Shown here: positions 44,766-56,700 of the stretch, one piece after another
Layout of the letters: each line of letters starts with the position of its first letter
Numbering within the stretch: the first letter of the stretch is position 1
DNA from: CAVUCH01 sp963763095
GTDB taxonomy: Bacteria > Acidobacteriota > Vicinamibacteria > Vicinamibacterales > JAENWD01
DNA length: 64,000 bases
Direction: 5' to 3'
NCBI GenBank assembly: GCA_963763095.1
Contig: CAVXNR010000024.1
Location: 92,970 to 156,969, forward strand
Made by a program: the position numbers and the translations under genes
Notes under the pieces: generated by a model
The model's database searches: none
The model's input: only the letters and a program-made list of their open reading frames with translations
What the model was told of the DNA's origin: nothing

Positions 44766-46129
44766 CAGCGCGCCTCCCGGGCGCCCGAGCGGCCGCCCGT
44801 GCCTGCGCCCGCGTGCTCGGGGAGTGCGTCGCCAGCTGGCTCGGGCAACCAGTGGCTCGCGATCCACCCGACGCCATAGGTGAGCGCCGCCACGGCGGCG
44901 GCCGCATAGGCGAGCTTCTGCGACGGAGAGCTCCCTGGGGTGTAATTGGCGAGGGTCGTGGTCAGCAGCGCGGCGGACGTGCCGACCATGCGGCCACCGA
45001 CGTTGGCCGCGAATCCCTCACCCGTGCCGCGGAGGTGGACGGGATACATGCGCGGCAGGTAGTTGCCCCAGAAACTGAACTGGGCGACGGTGAAGAAGCC
45101 TGCGGCGAAGATGCCCCACTTGAGTCCCTCGAGCGAGGTCATTGCGGGGAACAGGAACACGAGCGGGATGATCAGCAGCCCAGGCACCTGAAAGGTGCGC
45201 AGCAGCCGCCGCCTGGAGACGATGCGAACGGCAAGGAACGCGAGCGCAAGACGTCCGAGCAGCCCGCCGACCTCCTGGTAGGACTGCACGGCGCTCACGA
45301 TCCGCTCCTGCTGCGGTCGTGGCAGGGCCCGGACCTGCGCAAGCCCGGGCACGATTCGCGGCGTGTGCTGGATGGCACCGAACGCCGCGCCATAGCTGCA
45401 CGCGAACATCAACGCCGTCACGATCGTCGTGCGCCGGTACTCGGGCGCGAAGATGGCCACGAGGCTTGGACGGGCGAGGGTGCCCGCGGCCTTCCGCTCC
45501 CGCCACACGGGTGACTCCGGCAGGAACGGCCGTACGATGATGAGCGGCAGCGCGGGAATGAGGCCGGAGATCAACGTGTATCGCCATGGAGCGTGCGCAC
45601 CGTGGATGGCAGGCAGCGAGTCGGCGTACGAGACCGCCAGAAAATAGGCGCCCGTGACCAGGATGCCGCCAACCGACGAGAACGCCTGCGTGTAGCCCAG
45701 GACGGCCTCGCGCCGTTTCGGGTCGGGAAACAGCTCGGCGAGCCAGGCGACAGCGGCCACGAACTCAACACACACGCCGATGAAGGTGGTGCAGCGGAAG
45801 AACAGCAGCCACCCGACCGAGGTCGCGTACCCCGAGGCACACGCGGAGCCGGCGTAGAGCAGGATGCTCCAGACGAGAATGCGCCGGCGGCCGAAGAGGT
45901 CGGCCAGATAACCGCCGATGAGCCCGAATATGCCGCCGGCCATCGCCGGGACCCAGAAGAGCATGCCCACCCAGTAGTTGAACGCGGGCGTCCCGGGGAC
46001 GGCACCGGTCAACTCCATGAGGGCCGGCCGCGCGATGAGCGGCAGCATCAAAATCTCGTAGATGTCGAACGCGAAGCCGATGGCGGCAATCGCGCAGATC
46101 ACCCACTGTCTGGGCGTCAGAGGTAGCAT
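44765..46129 (-). CDS. MFS transporter
   Basis: 454 residues, ATG 46129. Twelve predicted membrane helices, with the family motif GGYLADLFGRRRILVWSILLYAG between helices 2 and 3, a charged central loop (PESPVWRERKAAGTLARPSL), and GLLGRLALAFLAVRIVSRRRLLRTF between helices 8 and 9. It resembles the sugar/metabolite-H+ symporter branch. It is divergent from Oar receptor 2 with a 64-base gap and coupled to a small secreted protein gene downstream. Its place between the propeller group and a TonB-dependent receptor suggests inner-membrane uptake of what the receptor brings in. Confidence 0.87.
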   Translation of the reverse strand: MLPLTPRQWVICAIAAIGFAFDIYEILMLPLIARPALMELTGAVPGTPAFNYWVGMLFWVPAMAGGIFGLIGGYLADLFGRRRILVWSILLYAGSACASGYATSVGWLLFFRCTTFIGVCVEFVAAVAWLAELFPDPKRREAVLGYTQAFSSVGGILVTGAYFLAVSYADSLPAIHGAHAPWRYTLISGLIPALPLIIVRPFLPESPVWRERKAAGTLARPSLVAIFAPEYRRTTIVTALMFACSYGAAFGAIQHTPRIVPGLAQVRALPRPQQERIVSAVQSYQEVGGLLGRLALAFLAVRIVSRRRLLRTFQVPGLLIIPLVFLFPAMTSLEGLKWGIFAAGFFTVAQFSFWGNYLPRMYPVHLRGTGEGFAANVGGRMVGTSAALLTTTLANYTPGSSPSQKLAYAAAAVAALTYGVGWIASHWLPEPAGDALPEHAGAGTGGRSGAREAR

Positions 46130-46193
46130 GGTGTCTCCGAACCACGAGTTCCCGGGGCGACGTCTTTATAGCATGGCAAGGGAGACCGACCGC

Positions 46194-49325
<3,132 letters not shown>

Positions 49326-49330
49326 TGCTT

Positions 49331-49475
49331 GATGTGGGGCAGAACGTCAGCCCTGCAACAAGCGATCGTCATGTGGGGCAGGGCTTCAGCCCTGCAAGAA
49401 GCGATCGTCATGTGGGCAGGGCTTCAGCCCTGCAGGAAGCGATCGTCGTGTGGGGCAGGGCTTCAGCCCTGCAAG
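49331..49475. repeat. Family C tandem repeat, four units of 38-40 bases
   Basis: Units start at 49331, 49371, 49410 and 49448. Each contains GCAGGGCTTCAGCCCTGC (the first copy is degenerate) and ends GAAGCGATCGTC. It fills the gap between receptor 2 and a convergent membrane-protein gene and could act as a multi-hairpin transcription barrier. Confidence 0.85.
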
Positions 49476-49481
49476 CGTCCG

Positions 49482-49934
49482 CTACGACGCCGGCCGGTAG
49501 TACAGAACCATCCCCGCCCCGATGGCGGCCAGCAGGAAGCCGACGAACAGCATGGGACTCGGCGACGCCTTCGGCGGGTGCAGCACCATCGAGGTCAGCA
49601 CGTTGACGAGCGGCGCGCCTCCGAACACGAGGGGCATGACATAGAGGGGAAGCCCCCCGGCGCGGAACGCGTAGATGATGCACACGGCACCCAGCGCGCC
49701 CAGCGCCCCCGCGATTGTGGCGACCGTCGTGCCCGACGTCGTGAAGCCCTTCGCGCCCAGGTTGCTCTGGTACCCCAGCACCGCGACCGGCACCAGGACG
49801 CCAATCAGGAAGTACGCGACGCCGACGCACAGCAGCGCGCGCAGCGGACCGAGCCTCGCCTGACCCTGGTGCAGCAGGACGCCGTAGGTGCCCCACGACA
49901 GAACCGCGCCTGCCACGAACACGAGCCAAGCCAT
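49482..49934 (-). CDS. Small four-helix membrane protein
   Basis: 150 residues from ATG 49934 with GGAGG five bases upstream. Four to five hydrophobic helices: AWLVFVAGAVLSWGTYGVLLHQG, RALLCVGVAYFLIGVLVPVAVLG, TVATIAGALGALGAVCIIYAFRAGG, VLTSMVLHP to PMLFVGFLLAAIGAGMVLYY. The WGTYG and YAFRAGG patterns suggest half of an EamA/DMT-type transporter, likely working as a dimer, but no family is certain. It lies downstream of propeller 7 on the same strand with 68 bases between. Confidence 0.75.
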   Translation of the reverse strand: MAWLVFVAGAVLSWGTYGVLLHQGQARLGPLRALLCVGVAYFLIGVLVPVAVLGYQSNLGAKGFTTSGTTVATIAGALGALGAVCIIYAFRAGGLPLYVMPLVFGGAPLVNVLTSMVLHPPKASPSPMLFVGFLLAAIGAGMVLYYRPAS

Positions 49935-50002
49935 GCATGCCTCCGATGAGGGGCGCAGCCGTCCACGCGGACGTCCCGCACCCGAACTGACGAACTGAGA
50001 AA

Positions 50003-51277
50003 CTACGGCGTCGACTGCGGCGCGCGCTTCCCAATCGCCCACAGCGCGGTCGTGGTGCGAATGAACAGCTGCCCGTCCGACACCGCGATCGAGCTCAGAC
50101 AGTAATCGTCGAGCGCGTTTTCGGCAAGCACTTCGAATGCCGGTCCCGCCTTGAACACGCTGGTGAGCCCATCCTCGTTCGTCACGTAGATCTTGCCGTC
50201 CGCCAGCACGGGCGAACTGCTGTAGGTACCGGGCTTCAGCCGTTCGGGTCCGTAGACGACCTTGCCCGTTCGCGCCTCGAGGCAGTGCACGACGCCCCGG
50301 TCGTCCACGATGTAGAAGTATTCACCATCAGTCACCGGCGTCGGCACGTCGGGACCGCGATCGAAGGACCACAGGCGGTGTGACGTCGTGATGTCTCCGC
50401 GGCCGCCCGCCTTGAGTGCGAGCAGCGGCTTCACGCGCGACGGCGTGTACACGATGCCGTCGAAGACGACGGGGGACGCAATCATCCGCTGGTAGGGGTT
50501 GTTCTCCGGGTTCAGACCGCCTGACCGCCACAGTTCCTTGCCGGTGGCCGGATCATGGCCGGTGACCACGTCGCCGCCGAGCACGACGACCTCGGTGCTG
50601 GAGCCGTAGCTGAGCAGCCCCGGCGTGGTGTAGGCGTCGGGCGACTCCTGCTCGGCGGGTGTCGGACGCTCGACCCGCCACAGCGTCTTGCCAGTCGCCT
50701 TGTCGAGTCGGAGAAGGTAGGACGGGTCGTCCGTCTTCATCCCGTGCAGCACTTGGATGTACAGCGCGTCGCCGTGCAGCAGGGGAGACGATCCATAGCC
50801 CCAGTTCAGGCCGAACGTCCCGTAATCCTTCTGGATGTCACGTGCCCAGAGCTCACGGCCGCCGAAGTCGAAGGCCTTGACCACGCCGGTGCCGGTCATG
50901 ACCCATACGTTGCGGCCATCGGTGACCGGTGACGGCGACGACATGTTCTGCTTGCGGATTTTGAAGTTGCCGCCTCCCAGGTCCTGCTTCCACACGACGG
51001 CGCCTTTGGCGCGGTCCACCGCCCAGAGCTGCAGCTTGTCGCCGTCCGCGGTGTTCAGGAAGATTCGATCTCCCCAGACCACCGCGGTCGACCCGGAGAA
51101 TTCGGGCATCGGGAGCGTCCAGGCGAGCCCTTCGGTCTTTGACCATTTCACGGGCAGCCCGTGCTCCGCGCTGACGCCGTTCAGGCGGGGCCCGCGCCAC
51201 TGCGGCCAGTTCTCGGCGCCGAGCGGCACGACCGCGCCGCCAATCAGACAGGCACAAGCGACACAGCTCGACCACAT
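50003..51277 (-). CDS. Secreted PQQ-type beta-propeller protein 7
   Basis: 424 residues from ATG 51277, GGAGGT about 13 bases upstream. Signal about 1-20. Entry strand AENWPQWRGPRLNGVSAEHGLPVKW is the best consensus match of the group. Blades: LWAVDRAKGAVVWKQD, VKAFDFGGRELWARDI, LLRLDKATGKTLWRVE, VTGHDPATGKELWRSGG, VHCLEARTGKVVYGPE. The closing strand is LFIRTTTALWAIG. It is separated from the other six paralogues by receptor 2 and the MFS gene. It follows the permease gene of the LuxE/LuxC operon by 98 bases on the same strand, probably as a separate unit. Confidence 0.88.
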   Translation of the reverse strand: MWSSCVACACLIGGAVVPLGAENWPQWRGPRLNGVSAEHGLPVKWSKTEGLAWTLPMPEFSGSTAVVWGDRIFLNTADGDKLQLWAVDRAKGAVVWKQDLGGGNFKIRKQNMSSPSPVTDGRNVWVMTGTGVVKAFDFGGRELWARDIQKDYGTFGLNWGYGSSPLLHGDALYIQVLHGMKTDDPSYLLRLDKATGKTLWRVERPTPAEQESPDAYTTPGLLSYGSSTEVVVLGGDVVTGHDPATGKELWRSGGLNPENNPYQRMIASPVVFDGIVYTPSRVKPLLALKAGGRGDITTSHRLWSFDRGPDVPTPVTDGEYFYIVDDRGVVHCLEARTGKVVYGPERLKPGTYSSSPVLADGKIYVTNEDGLTSVFKAGPAFEVLAENALDDYCLSSIAVSDGQLFIRTTTALWAIGKRAPQSTP

Positions 51278-51375
51278 TACGCACGCACACCTCCAGATCA
51301 CATCGGTGTTCCTACCCCGTTTGCGTCGCACGGCGCAAGCCCGTGCGCAACGAAACGGCACCCGCACGTGGCGGG

Positions 51376-54300
51376 TCAGTCCGAACGCAGCGATGAGAGC
51401 AGCGACGCCCGTGCCGTTGCGCGCGCCGCGATTGCCGACGACCCGAGCCCCGCCGCCAGCACTGCGAGGACGAGCCCCGCGAGCGACCACGTGAGGGGGC
51501 GGCCGCCGCGATCCATCAGCACCGGTGCGATCGCGAGCAGCGCGGCCGCGATGCCCGACCCGATTCCGACGAGCAGCAGGAGGGCATTCTCCGCGAGCAC
51601 CACGGTGCGGAGATCGCCGGCACGGTAGCCGACGGCCCGCAACACCCCGAGCTCACGCCGCCGCTCCAGGACGTTCCGGACCGCAATGGCCCCGAGGCCG
51701 ATCGTGCCCAGCAGCAGTCCGAGCGCGCCGAGCGCCTGAAACGTGGACAGGTACGTGTTCTCCACGCGGTGATACGCGGCCAGGCGGTCGGCCGCATTGG
51801 TGGCGTCGAACCCGAAATCCGACAGCCGCTCTTCGAGGTGTGCCGCTACCTGGCTGTTCCGCGCCGCTGCCGCCGCCACACCGCCGGCAGCCGGGCCGGC
51901 AATATCGACGAGGAAGAACCGGTACCCTGCCTCGTTCGGCAGCGTCCTGCGAAACTGCTCGTCGGCGATGACGATCTCGCCCTGCAGCACGCTGTCGGCG
52001 AGCGAGGCGACAATGCGCAGGCGAACGGGATTGCCGTTGGCGTCGACCCTGCCGGTGTCCAGTTCGTCTCCTACGGCGCGGTGCAGCACGTACTGGAGCG
52101 ATGTCGCATCCGCGATCGCGGGCACCGCGCCGTCCTCTTCACGGCGGCGCAGCAGGAGCCACGGGTTCTCGCGCTCGGCGGCGGCAGCGGCAACCGTGGC
52201 CTTGAACGAGAACCGGTTGGCCGTGATGAACCGGGCGGGCGCTCCAATCAGCCTCGGCCGCTGCGGTCGATACAGGTTCACACAGCTGACATCGTCGCCT
52301 TCACTCAGCCGGAAGGCGGTCAATGAAAACGGCGGGAGCGAGTGCCCGTCGCTTGGGCGGAGGTTCAGCGCCTCGCGTCCTTCCGCGCTCTCCGGGTCGT
52401 GGATGACGGGCAGCAGCGATTCCGCCACCAGCGCGGCACCGCCGGTGCCGGAGTGGCGATCGGCCACCGTCGACGGGGCGTCGCGTCGAAACGCTTCGAC
52501 CGAAATCACCAGGAACACGGCTCCCGCGATCAGCGCGGCGGACAGCACGCTCCTGCCGCGGCGAAATGACGCGTAGCGCAGACCGAGCCTTCCCACGGGG
52601 ATCGCCCTGGCTCCATCGAGCTCGCGTCGCGGCGCGGCTGCGAGCCGATACGCGAACAGGCAGAGTGCCGCGCCAAGCAGCAGGGTGCCGGCCCCGAAAA
52701 AGCCCGCGGCATCGTCGATGCGATCGGCGGCCGCGAGCGTGGCCAGGAGCGCGGCCGTGCATGCAAGCGCCGCGGCGGCGAAGCGGGACCGACCGACCGT
52801 GCGATGGCGAGGCTTCAGGGCCTCGGTCACGTCACCGGTCAACAAGGCGCGCGGTGATGCGCGCCGGAATGCCCGCAGCGTGTAGAGAATCGTCAGCAAC
52901 CCGGCGGCGGCCCCGCCCGCGACGCCAGCTGCCATGGCGAACCATGACGGGTGCAGTTCCAGCAGCGTCGTGCCGACTGCTCCCACCCACCACGTGCGCA
53001 GCCCAAACATGATCAGCCATGCGTAGCCGATCGCGCCGATGACGCCCGCCAGGCTGCCCATCGCGGCGAGGATGCCGGCCTCCATCAGGAACAGCGATCG
53101 CAAGCGCCTGGGCGAGTATCCGATCGCACGAAGCAGCCCCACCTGCTGGATCCGTTGCTCGAGCCCCAGGCGGAAGAACAACCCCGCGAGGAGCAGGGCG
53201 GACGCGGTGATGAAGAAGCTGAAATACGTGAAGTAGGCACCGAAATCGGTGGCGCCCGTCGCGGCGCGGAGCGCCTCCTCGCGCACTGGAACGACAACCA
53301 GGCCGGAGTGGACCGGCGCGAGCCGATCCCGCAGCGCGGCGGTCAGAGCGCCCGCGTCCTGCACACCCGCGAGCCGGAGGGCCGTGAGCCTGCCCCACCT
53401 CGTGCCCCAGAGATCCTGGGCGGCGTCGAGCGGGACGAACGCTTTCGGCAGGGTGCGATACCGTTCCCAGTAGGCTTCGTCCTGGCGCCGGACTCGCGAG
53501 AGATCCACCGGGAACGGTGGGTCCCAATCCGACAGGCTGTCGGTGTCACTGATTCCGGGGAAGAACGGCGCGAAGTCGCGATCCGCCGCCGTCATGGGCA
53601 CGATCCGTGACAGCCTCATCTCGGCCGAACGCGTCTCCAGGCGGCCCGTCACAGCCCAGACGTAGAACTCGACGGTAACGAGGTCCCCTGGTTTCGCGCT
53701 CAGCTCGTCGGCCGCCCACTCGTTCACGGCGATGGCAGGAGCGCCGCTGCCGCGCTCGGTCCTCTCGAAGAACGAGTCGCTGTTCACGCCCGTGACGAGC
53801 GAGTACGGCACCGAGCGATCCCCCACGCGGATCGTGTTCACGACATAGGTGAACATCGGCGTCGCAGTCACGCCGGCGCGGGACGCAACCTCCGTAGCCA
53901 CGCGCGCCGTCACATCATCGAGGAGCCCGCGTTCGGACTCGAGGGCGAGTTCCCCCGGTGCCACGGTGCGCACGCGTAAGCCGAGGTCGTCCAGCGTGGC
54001 GTGCGCACGCAGCGCTGACTCGGTCACGCTGCGCTCGCCGGTGAGCAGCACCGTATTCACGCGGCCCGCCAGGTCGAGCTCGCGCTGCAACCTCGCCCTC
54101 GGGACGATGAGCGTCCGCACCTCGCCCTGTTGCGGGCGAACACTGAACTCGCCGAGCGCGTGACGCGGGAGGATGCCGGCCGCGCGCAGCCGCATCGCGC
54201 GGCCGGTCTCGTCGCGGCGGCCGTGCAGGAACTCGGCGGGAATCGTGGACGCCTGTCGCGTCCGCACAATCAGGGCATCGTCGGTCTTCCACGATAGCTC

Positions 54301-54711
54301 TCGAGCAAGCCCGGGGCTCATCCACGCGTCCGCACCGCGCATGGCGGGAGGCGCCACCTGATGGAACACCCAGAACCGCCCATCGACGCCGACGATCTGC
54401 ACACGCGACGCACGCTGCCGCGAACGTTCGTTCGTGACGACCGCTTCGGCGAGCAGGAGCGGAGCCGCCGTGATACCCGCACCGCCGAGATCAACCGCCA
54501 ACGCCTCGCGGAAGTACGTCTCGGAGGTGACCACGACATCCGTGCGGCCAAGCCGGGCCAGCGACAGCTCCCGCAGGCTTGCGCGAACCGACTCGCCGAC
54601 CATGAGCGCACCGGCGAGCACCGTGACGGCGCACGCGATCCCGAACACCACCGCGGCGTTCGTCCGCCGGTAGTAGCTCGCACCTCGCCACGAGAGGGTT
54701 CGCAGCTGCAT
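51376..54711 (-). CDS. Very large FtsX/MacB-like ABC permease
   Basis: 1111 residues, ATG 54711, five bases after the ATPase stop. N-terminal helix AAVVFGIACAVTVLAGALMVG, then about 440 residues of periplasmic domain. A first FtsX bundle follows (about 490-640; YFSFFITASALLLAGLFFRLGLEQRIQQVGLLRAIGYSPRRL), then two further helices (about 660-700), another helix with a second periplasmic domain (about 730-960), and a C-terminal FtsX bundle (about 980-1111; LGALGLLLGTIGLGAIAVRNVLERRRELGVLRAVGYRAGDL). Two FtsX modules in one chain with 8-10 helices resemble LolCE-like or salivaricin-type permeases, so one chain could form the whole membrane part with the adjacent ATPase. Confidence 0.88.
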   Translation of the reverse strand: MQLRTLSWRGASYYRRTNAAVVFGIACAVTVLAGALMVGESVRASLRELSLARLGRTDVVVTSETYFREALAVDLGGAGITAAPLLLAEAVVTNERSRQRASRVQIVGVDGRFWVFHQVAPPAMRGADAWMSPGLARELSWKTDDALIVRTRQASTIPAEFLHGRRDETGRAMRLRAAGILPRHALGEFSVRPQQGEVRTLIVPRARLQRELDLAGRVNTVLLTGERSVTESALRAHATLDDLGLRVRTVAPGELALESERGLLDDVTARVATEVASRAGVTATPMFTYVVNTIRVGDRSVPYSLVTGVNSDSFFERTERGSGAPAIAVNEWAADELSAKPGDLVTVEFYVWAVTGRLETRSAEMRLSRIVPMTAADRDFAPFFPGISDTDSLSDWDPPFPVDLSRVRRQDEAYWERYRTLPKAFVPLDAAQDLWGTRWGRLTALRLAGVQDAGALTAALRDRLAPVHSGLVVVPVREEALRAATGATDFGAYFTYFSFFITASALLLAGLFFRLGLEQRIQQVGLLRAIGYSPRRLRSLFLMEAGILAAMGSLAGVIGAIGYAWLIMFGLRTWWVGAVGTTLLELHPSWFAMAAGVAGGAAAGLLTILYTLRAFRRASPRALLTGDVTEALKPRHRTVGRSRFAAAALACTAALLATLAAADRIDDAAGFFGAGTLLLGAALCLFAYRLAAAPRRELDGARAIPVGRLGLRYASFRRGRSVLSAALIAGAVFLVISVEAFRRDAPSTVADRHSGTGGAALVAESLLPVIHDPESAEGREALNLRPSDGHSLPPFSLTAFRLSEGDDVSCVNLYRPQRPRLIGAPARFITANRFSFKATVAAAAAERENPWLLLRRREEDGAVPAIADATSLQYVLHRAVGDELDTGRVDANGNPVRLRIVASLADSVLQGEIVIADEQFRRTLPNEAGYRFFLVDIAGPAAGGVAAAAARNSQVAAHLEERLSDFGFDATNAADRLAAYHRVENTYLSTFQALGALGLLLGTIGLGAIAVRNVLERRRELGVLRAVGYRAGDLRTVVLAENALLLLVGIGSGIAAALLAIAPVLMDRGGRPLTWSLAGLVLAVLAAGLGSSAIAARATARASLLSSLRSD

Positions 54712-54716
54712 CGCGG

Positions 54717-55388
54717 TCAGGCGAGTGTGAGACGGCCGTCCCGGATGTCATACCGGGTGGGGAGGCATTCGGCGAGCGGTGCACTGTGCGTGACGACAAC
54801 AAGCACGACGTCCTCACGGCGGTGGAGGTCGACGAGAAGGGCAGCGACGTCAGCGGCCGTGGACCGATCGAGATTGCCGGTCGGCTCGTCACAGAGCAGC
54901 AGCCGCGGTTTGCGGATGAGGGCGCGCGCGAGCGCCGCGCGCTGGCGCTCGCCGCCCGAGAGCTCGCCCGGACGATGCTCGATCCGGTGGGAGAGCCCGA
55001 CCCTGGCCAGCAGGTCGAGCGCGCGCTGGCGGTCAGCGGCCGCGTCGCGCTCGCGATCCACCAGGGTGGGCGTGAGCACGTTTTCGAGCACCGAGCATTG
55101 CGGCAGCAGCAGGTGGTCCTGAAACACGAACCCGACGGATCGGTTCCTGAACCGCGCCAGCTGCGGCTCCGTGAGCTCGAACGGGTTCTGCCCGTCCAGC
55201 GTGATCGAGCCTGACGTCGGCGGCTCCAGGGCGCCCAGGATGTAGAGCAGCGTGCTCTTGCCGCTCCCCGATGGTCCCATGATCGCAGCCGCCTCGCCCG
55301 ACGCCAGCCTGAGCGATGCGTGCGAGAGCACCTCCACGGGGCCGCGCGGCGTGTCGTAGCACTTCGTGACGTCAGTGAGAACGAGCAC
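54717..55388 (-). CDS. LolD/MacB-type ABC ATPase
   Basis: 223 residues from GTG 55388, which overlaps the glycosyltransferase end by 17 bases; no ATG is available. Walker A IMGPSGSGKST, Q-loop FVFQDHLLLPQCSVLEN, signature LSGGERQRAALARALI, Walker B LLLCDEPTGNLD, switch histidine VVTHSAPLA. This is the class of ATPases that drive FtsX-type permeases for lipoprotein release or peptide/antibiotic export. Its partner is the 1111-residue permease immediately downstream. Confidence 0.9.
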   Translation of the reverse strand: MLVLTDVTKCYDTPRGPVEVLSHASLRLASGEAAAIMGPSGSGKSTLLYILGALEPPTSGSITLDGQNPFELTEPQLARFRNRSVGFVFQDHLLLPQCSVLENVLTPTLVDRERDAAADRQRALDLLARVGLSHRIEHRPGELSGGERQRAALARALIRKPRLLLCDEPTGNLDRSTAADVAALLVDLHRREDVVLVVVTHSAPLAECLPTRYDIRDGRLTLA

Positions 55389-56697
55389 GCGGTCTGGTGT
55401 CCTCGGAGGCCGCCCGGGTGAGCGCGGCGTAGACCTCGAGCGCTCGATCGGCTTCGCGGCCGATGCTGTAGTGCGTGCGCGCTCCGGATGCTCCGGCCGC
55501 CGACAGGTGCGCCCACTCCGCGGGATCCTGCAGCACGCGCGCGATGCCACTGGCCAGCGCCTCGATATCATTGGGCGGCACGAGCAGCCCGCCGCCGGTG
55601 TTCTCGATGATCTCCGTGAAGGCACCGAGCCGCGGCTGGACGACAGGGACGCCGGCGGCCATCGCTTCGATGACCGAGAGCGCCTTTGGCTCCTCGTAGG
55701 TGGCAGGCATCGAGAAGACGTCGAGCGAGCGGAGGAACGCGAGCTTCGCCGTGCGGTCCAGAGCTCCGTGATAGTGGAATTCCGTTGCAAGACCCCACGC
55801 CTTCATCTGTTGCTCGATGCTTTCGAGATAACTCCGGTGCTCCGGGGCCAGGTACCCCCCGGCCTCGAGCGTCGCCTGCGGCAGACGGCCGCTCTTGCGG
55901 AGCACACGGTAGGCCTCACACACCACGTGCAGCCCCTTTTCTGGGGCAATGCGTCCGAAGAAGCCGATGCGCGGCGGTGCCGTCCCGCGCGGCCCCCGCG
56001 GCTCGATGTCCCGTGTCGTGATGCCAAGCGGGATGACATGGATCCGGCGCGGCTCGACATCGAGCAGGCGCGCCATGACGGGCGCGTAGAAACCGCTGAC
56101 CGCGAAGAACCCATCCACGCTTGCGGCGTGCTCGCGGATGAGCCGCAGTGACTCGGTGCGATAGGGCTCGTGGAGCCCGTCCAGGAACAGGTCTTCCCCC
56201 TGCAGCGTGACCCCCACGGGCCGGCGCGTCGCGCGTGCGATTGGCGCCGCGAGCGAGATGAGCAGCGAATTCGGCAGCACCGTCAGATCGGGGGGAGACT
56301 CCAGCGCGAGCCAATCCGTGAGCTTCTCCATTTCCTTGCGAAGAGCGCCACCTTCCCCGCGCAGCATCGAGACCGTCATGTCGCCCAGCATGCGAGGATC
56401 CGTGCTGATGGCGCGCTTCGTGGCGGCCCGGATCACGCCGGGCGCATCCCACATCCGATCGAGCCATTTCGGCGTGTGCCGGAAGAGAGGCACCTTCTGG
56501 GCGAGGTAGACGCTGATGCCGCCCATCAGCACGTGGCTGCCGCTGACATTTGCTTCGTCCGTCAGGGTGGGCGTGTAGACGGGCTGCAGCATCACGTCGT
56601 GCCCGCGCGCCAGCAGCTCGGCCGCAAGCGCGTTGTCCCGCAGACAACTGCCGCAGTACATCTGCCCGGCACCCGCGGTGAGCGACAGGATCCGCAT
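55372..56697 (-). CDS. GT4 family glycosyltransferase
   Basis: 441 residues, ATG 56697, three bases after the LuxC-like stop. GT-B fold: N-terminal domain starting MRILSLTAGAGQMYCGSCLRDNALAAELLARGHDV, and C-terminal nucleotide-sugar domain with RIGFFGRIAPEKGLHVVCEAY and the retaining-enzyme motif YEEPKALSVIEAMAAGVPVVQP (EX7E pattern). No signal peptide, so it is cytoplasmic or peripheral. It would transfer a sugar from a nucleotide donor to an acceptor; the operon suggests a lipid or acyl-derived acceptor, but that is inference. Confidence 0.88.
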   Translation of the reverse strand: MRILSLTAGAGQMYCGSCLRDNALAAELLARGHDVMLQPVYTPTLTDEANVSGSHVLMGGISVYLAQKVPLFRHTPKWLDRMWDAPGVIRAATKRAISTDPRMLGDMTVSMLRGEGGALRKEMEKLTDWLALESPPDLTVLPNSLLISLAAPIARATRRPVGVTLQGEDLFLDGLHEPYRTESLRLIREHAASVDGFFAVSGFYAPVMARLLDVEPRRIHVIPLGITTRDIEPRGPRGTAPPRIGFFGRIAPEKGLHVVCEAYRVLRKSGRLPQATLEAGGYLAPEHRSYLESIEQQMKAWGLATEFHYHGALDRTAKLAFLRSLDVFSMPATYEEPKALSVIEAMAAGVPVVQPRLGAFTEIIENTGGGLLVPPNDIEALASGIARVLQDPAEWAHLSAAGASGARTHYSIGREADRALEVYAALTRAASEDTRPRARSH

Positions 56698-56700
56698 GCG

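Noticed and set aside
44286..44867. A 193-codon - strand frame containing the small secreted protein's signal peptide
   Set aside because: After the signal peptide it turns into arginine-rich sequence; the conserved-looking helix continues in another frame after one inserted base.
49331..49475. CRISPR array
   Set aside because: The whole unit repeats, including the would-be spacer, and only four units exist.
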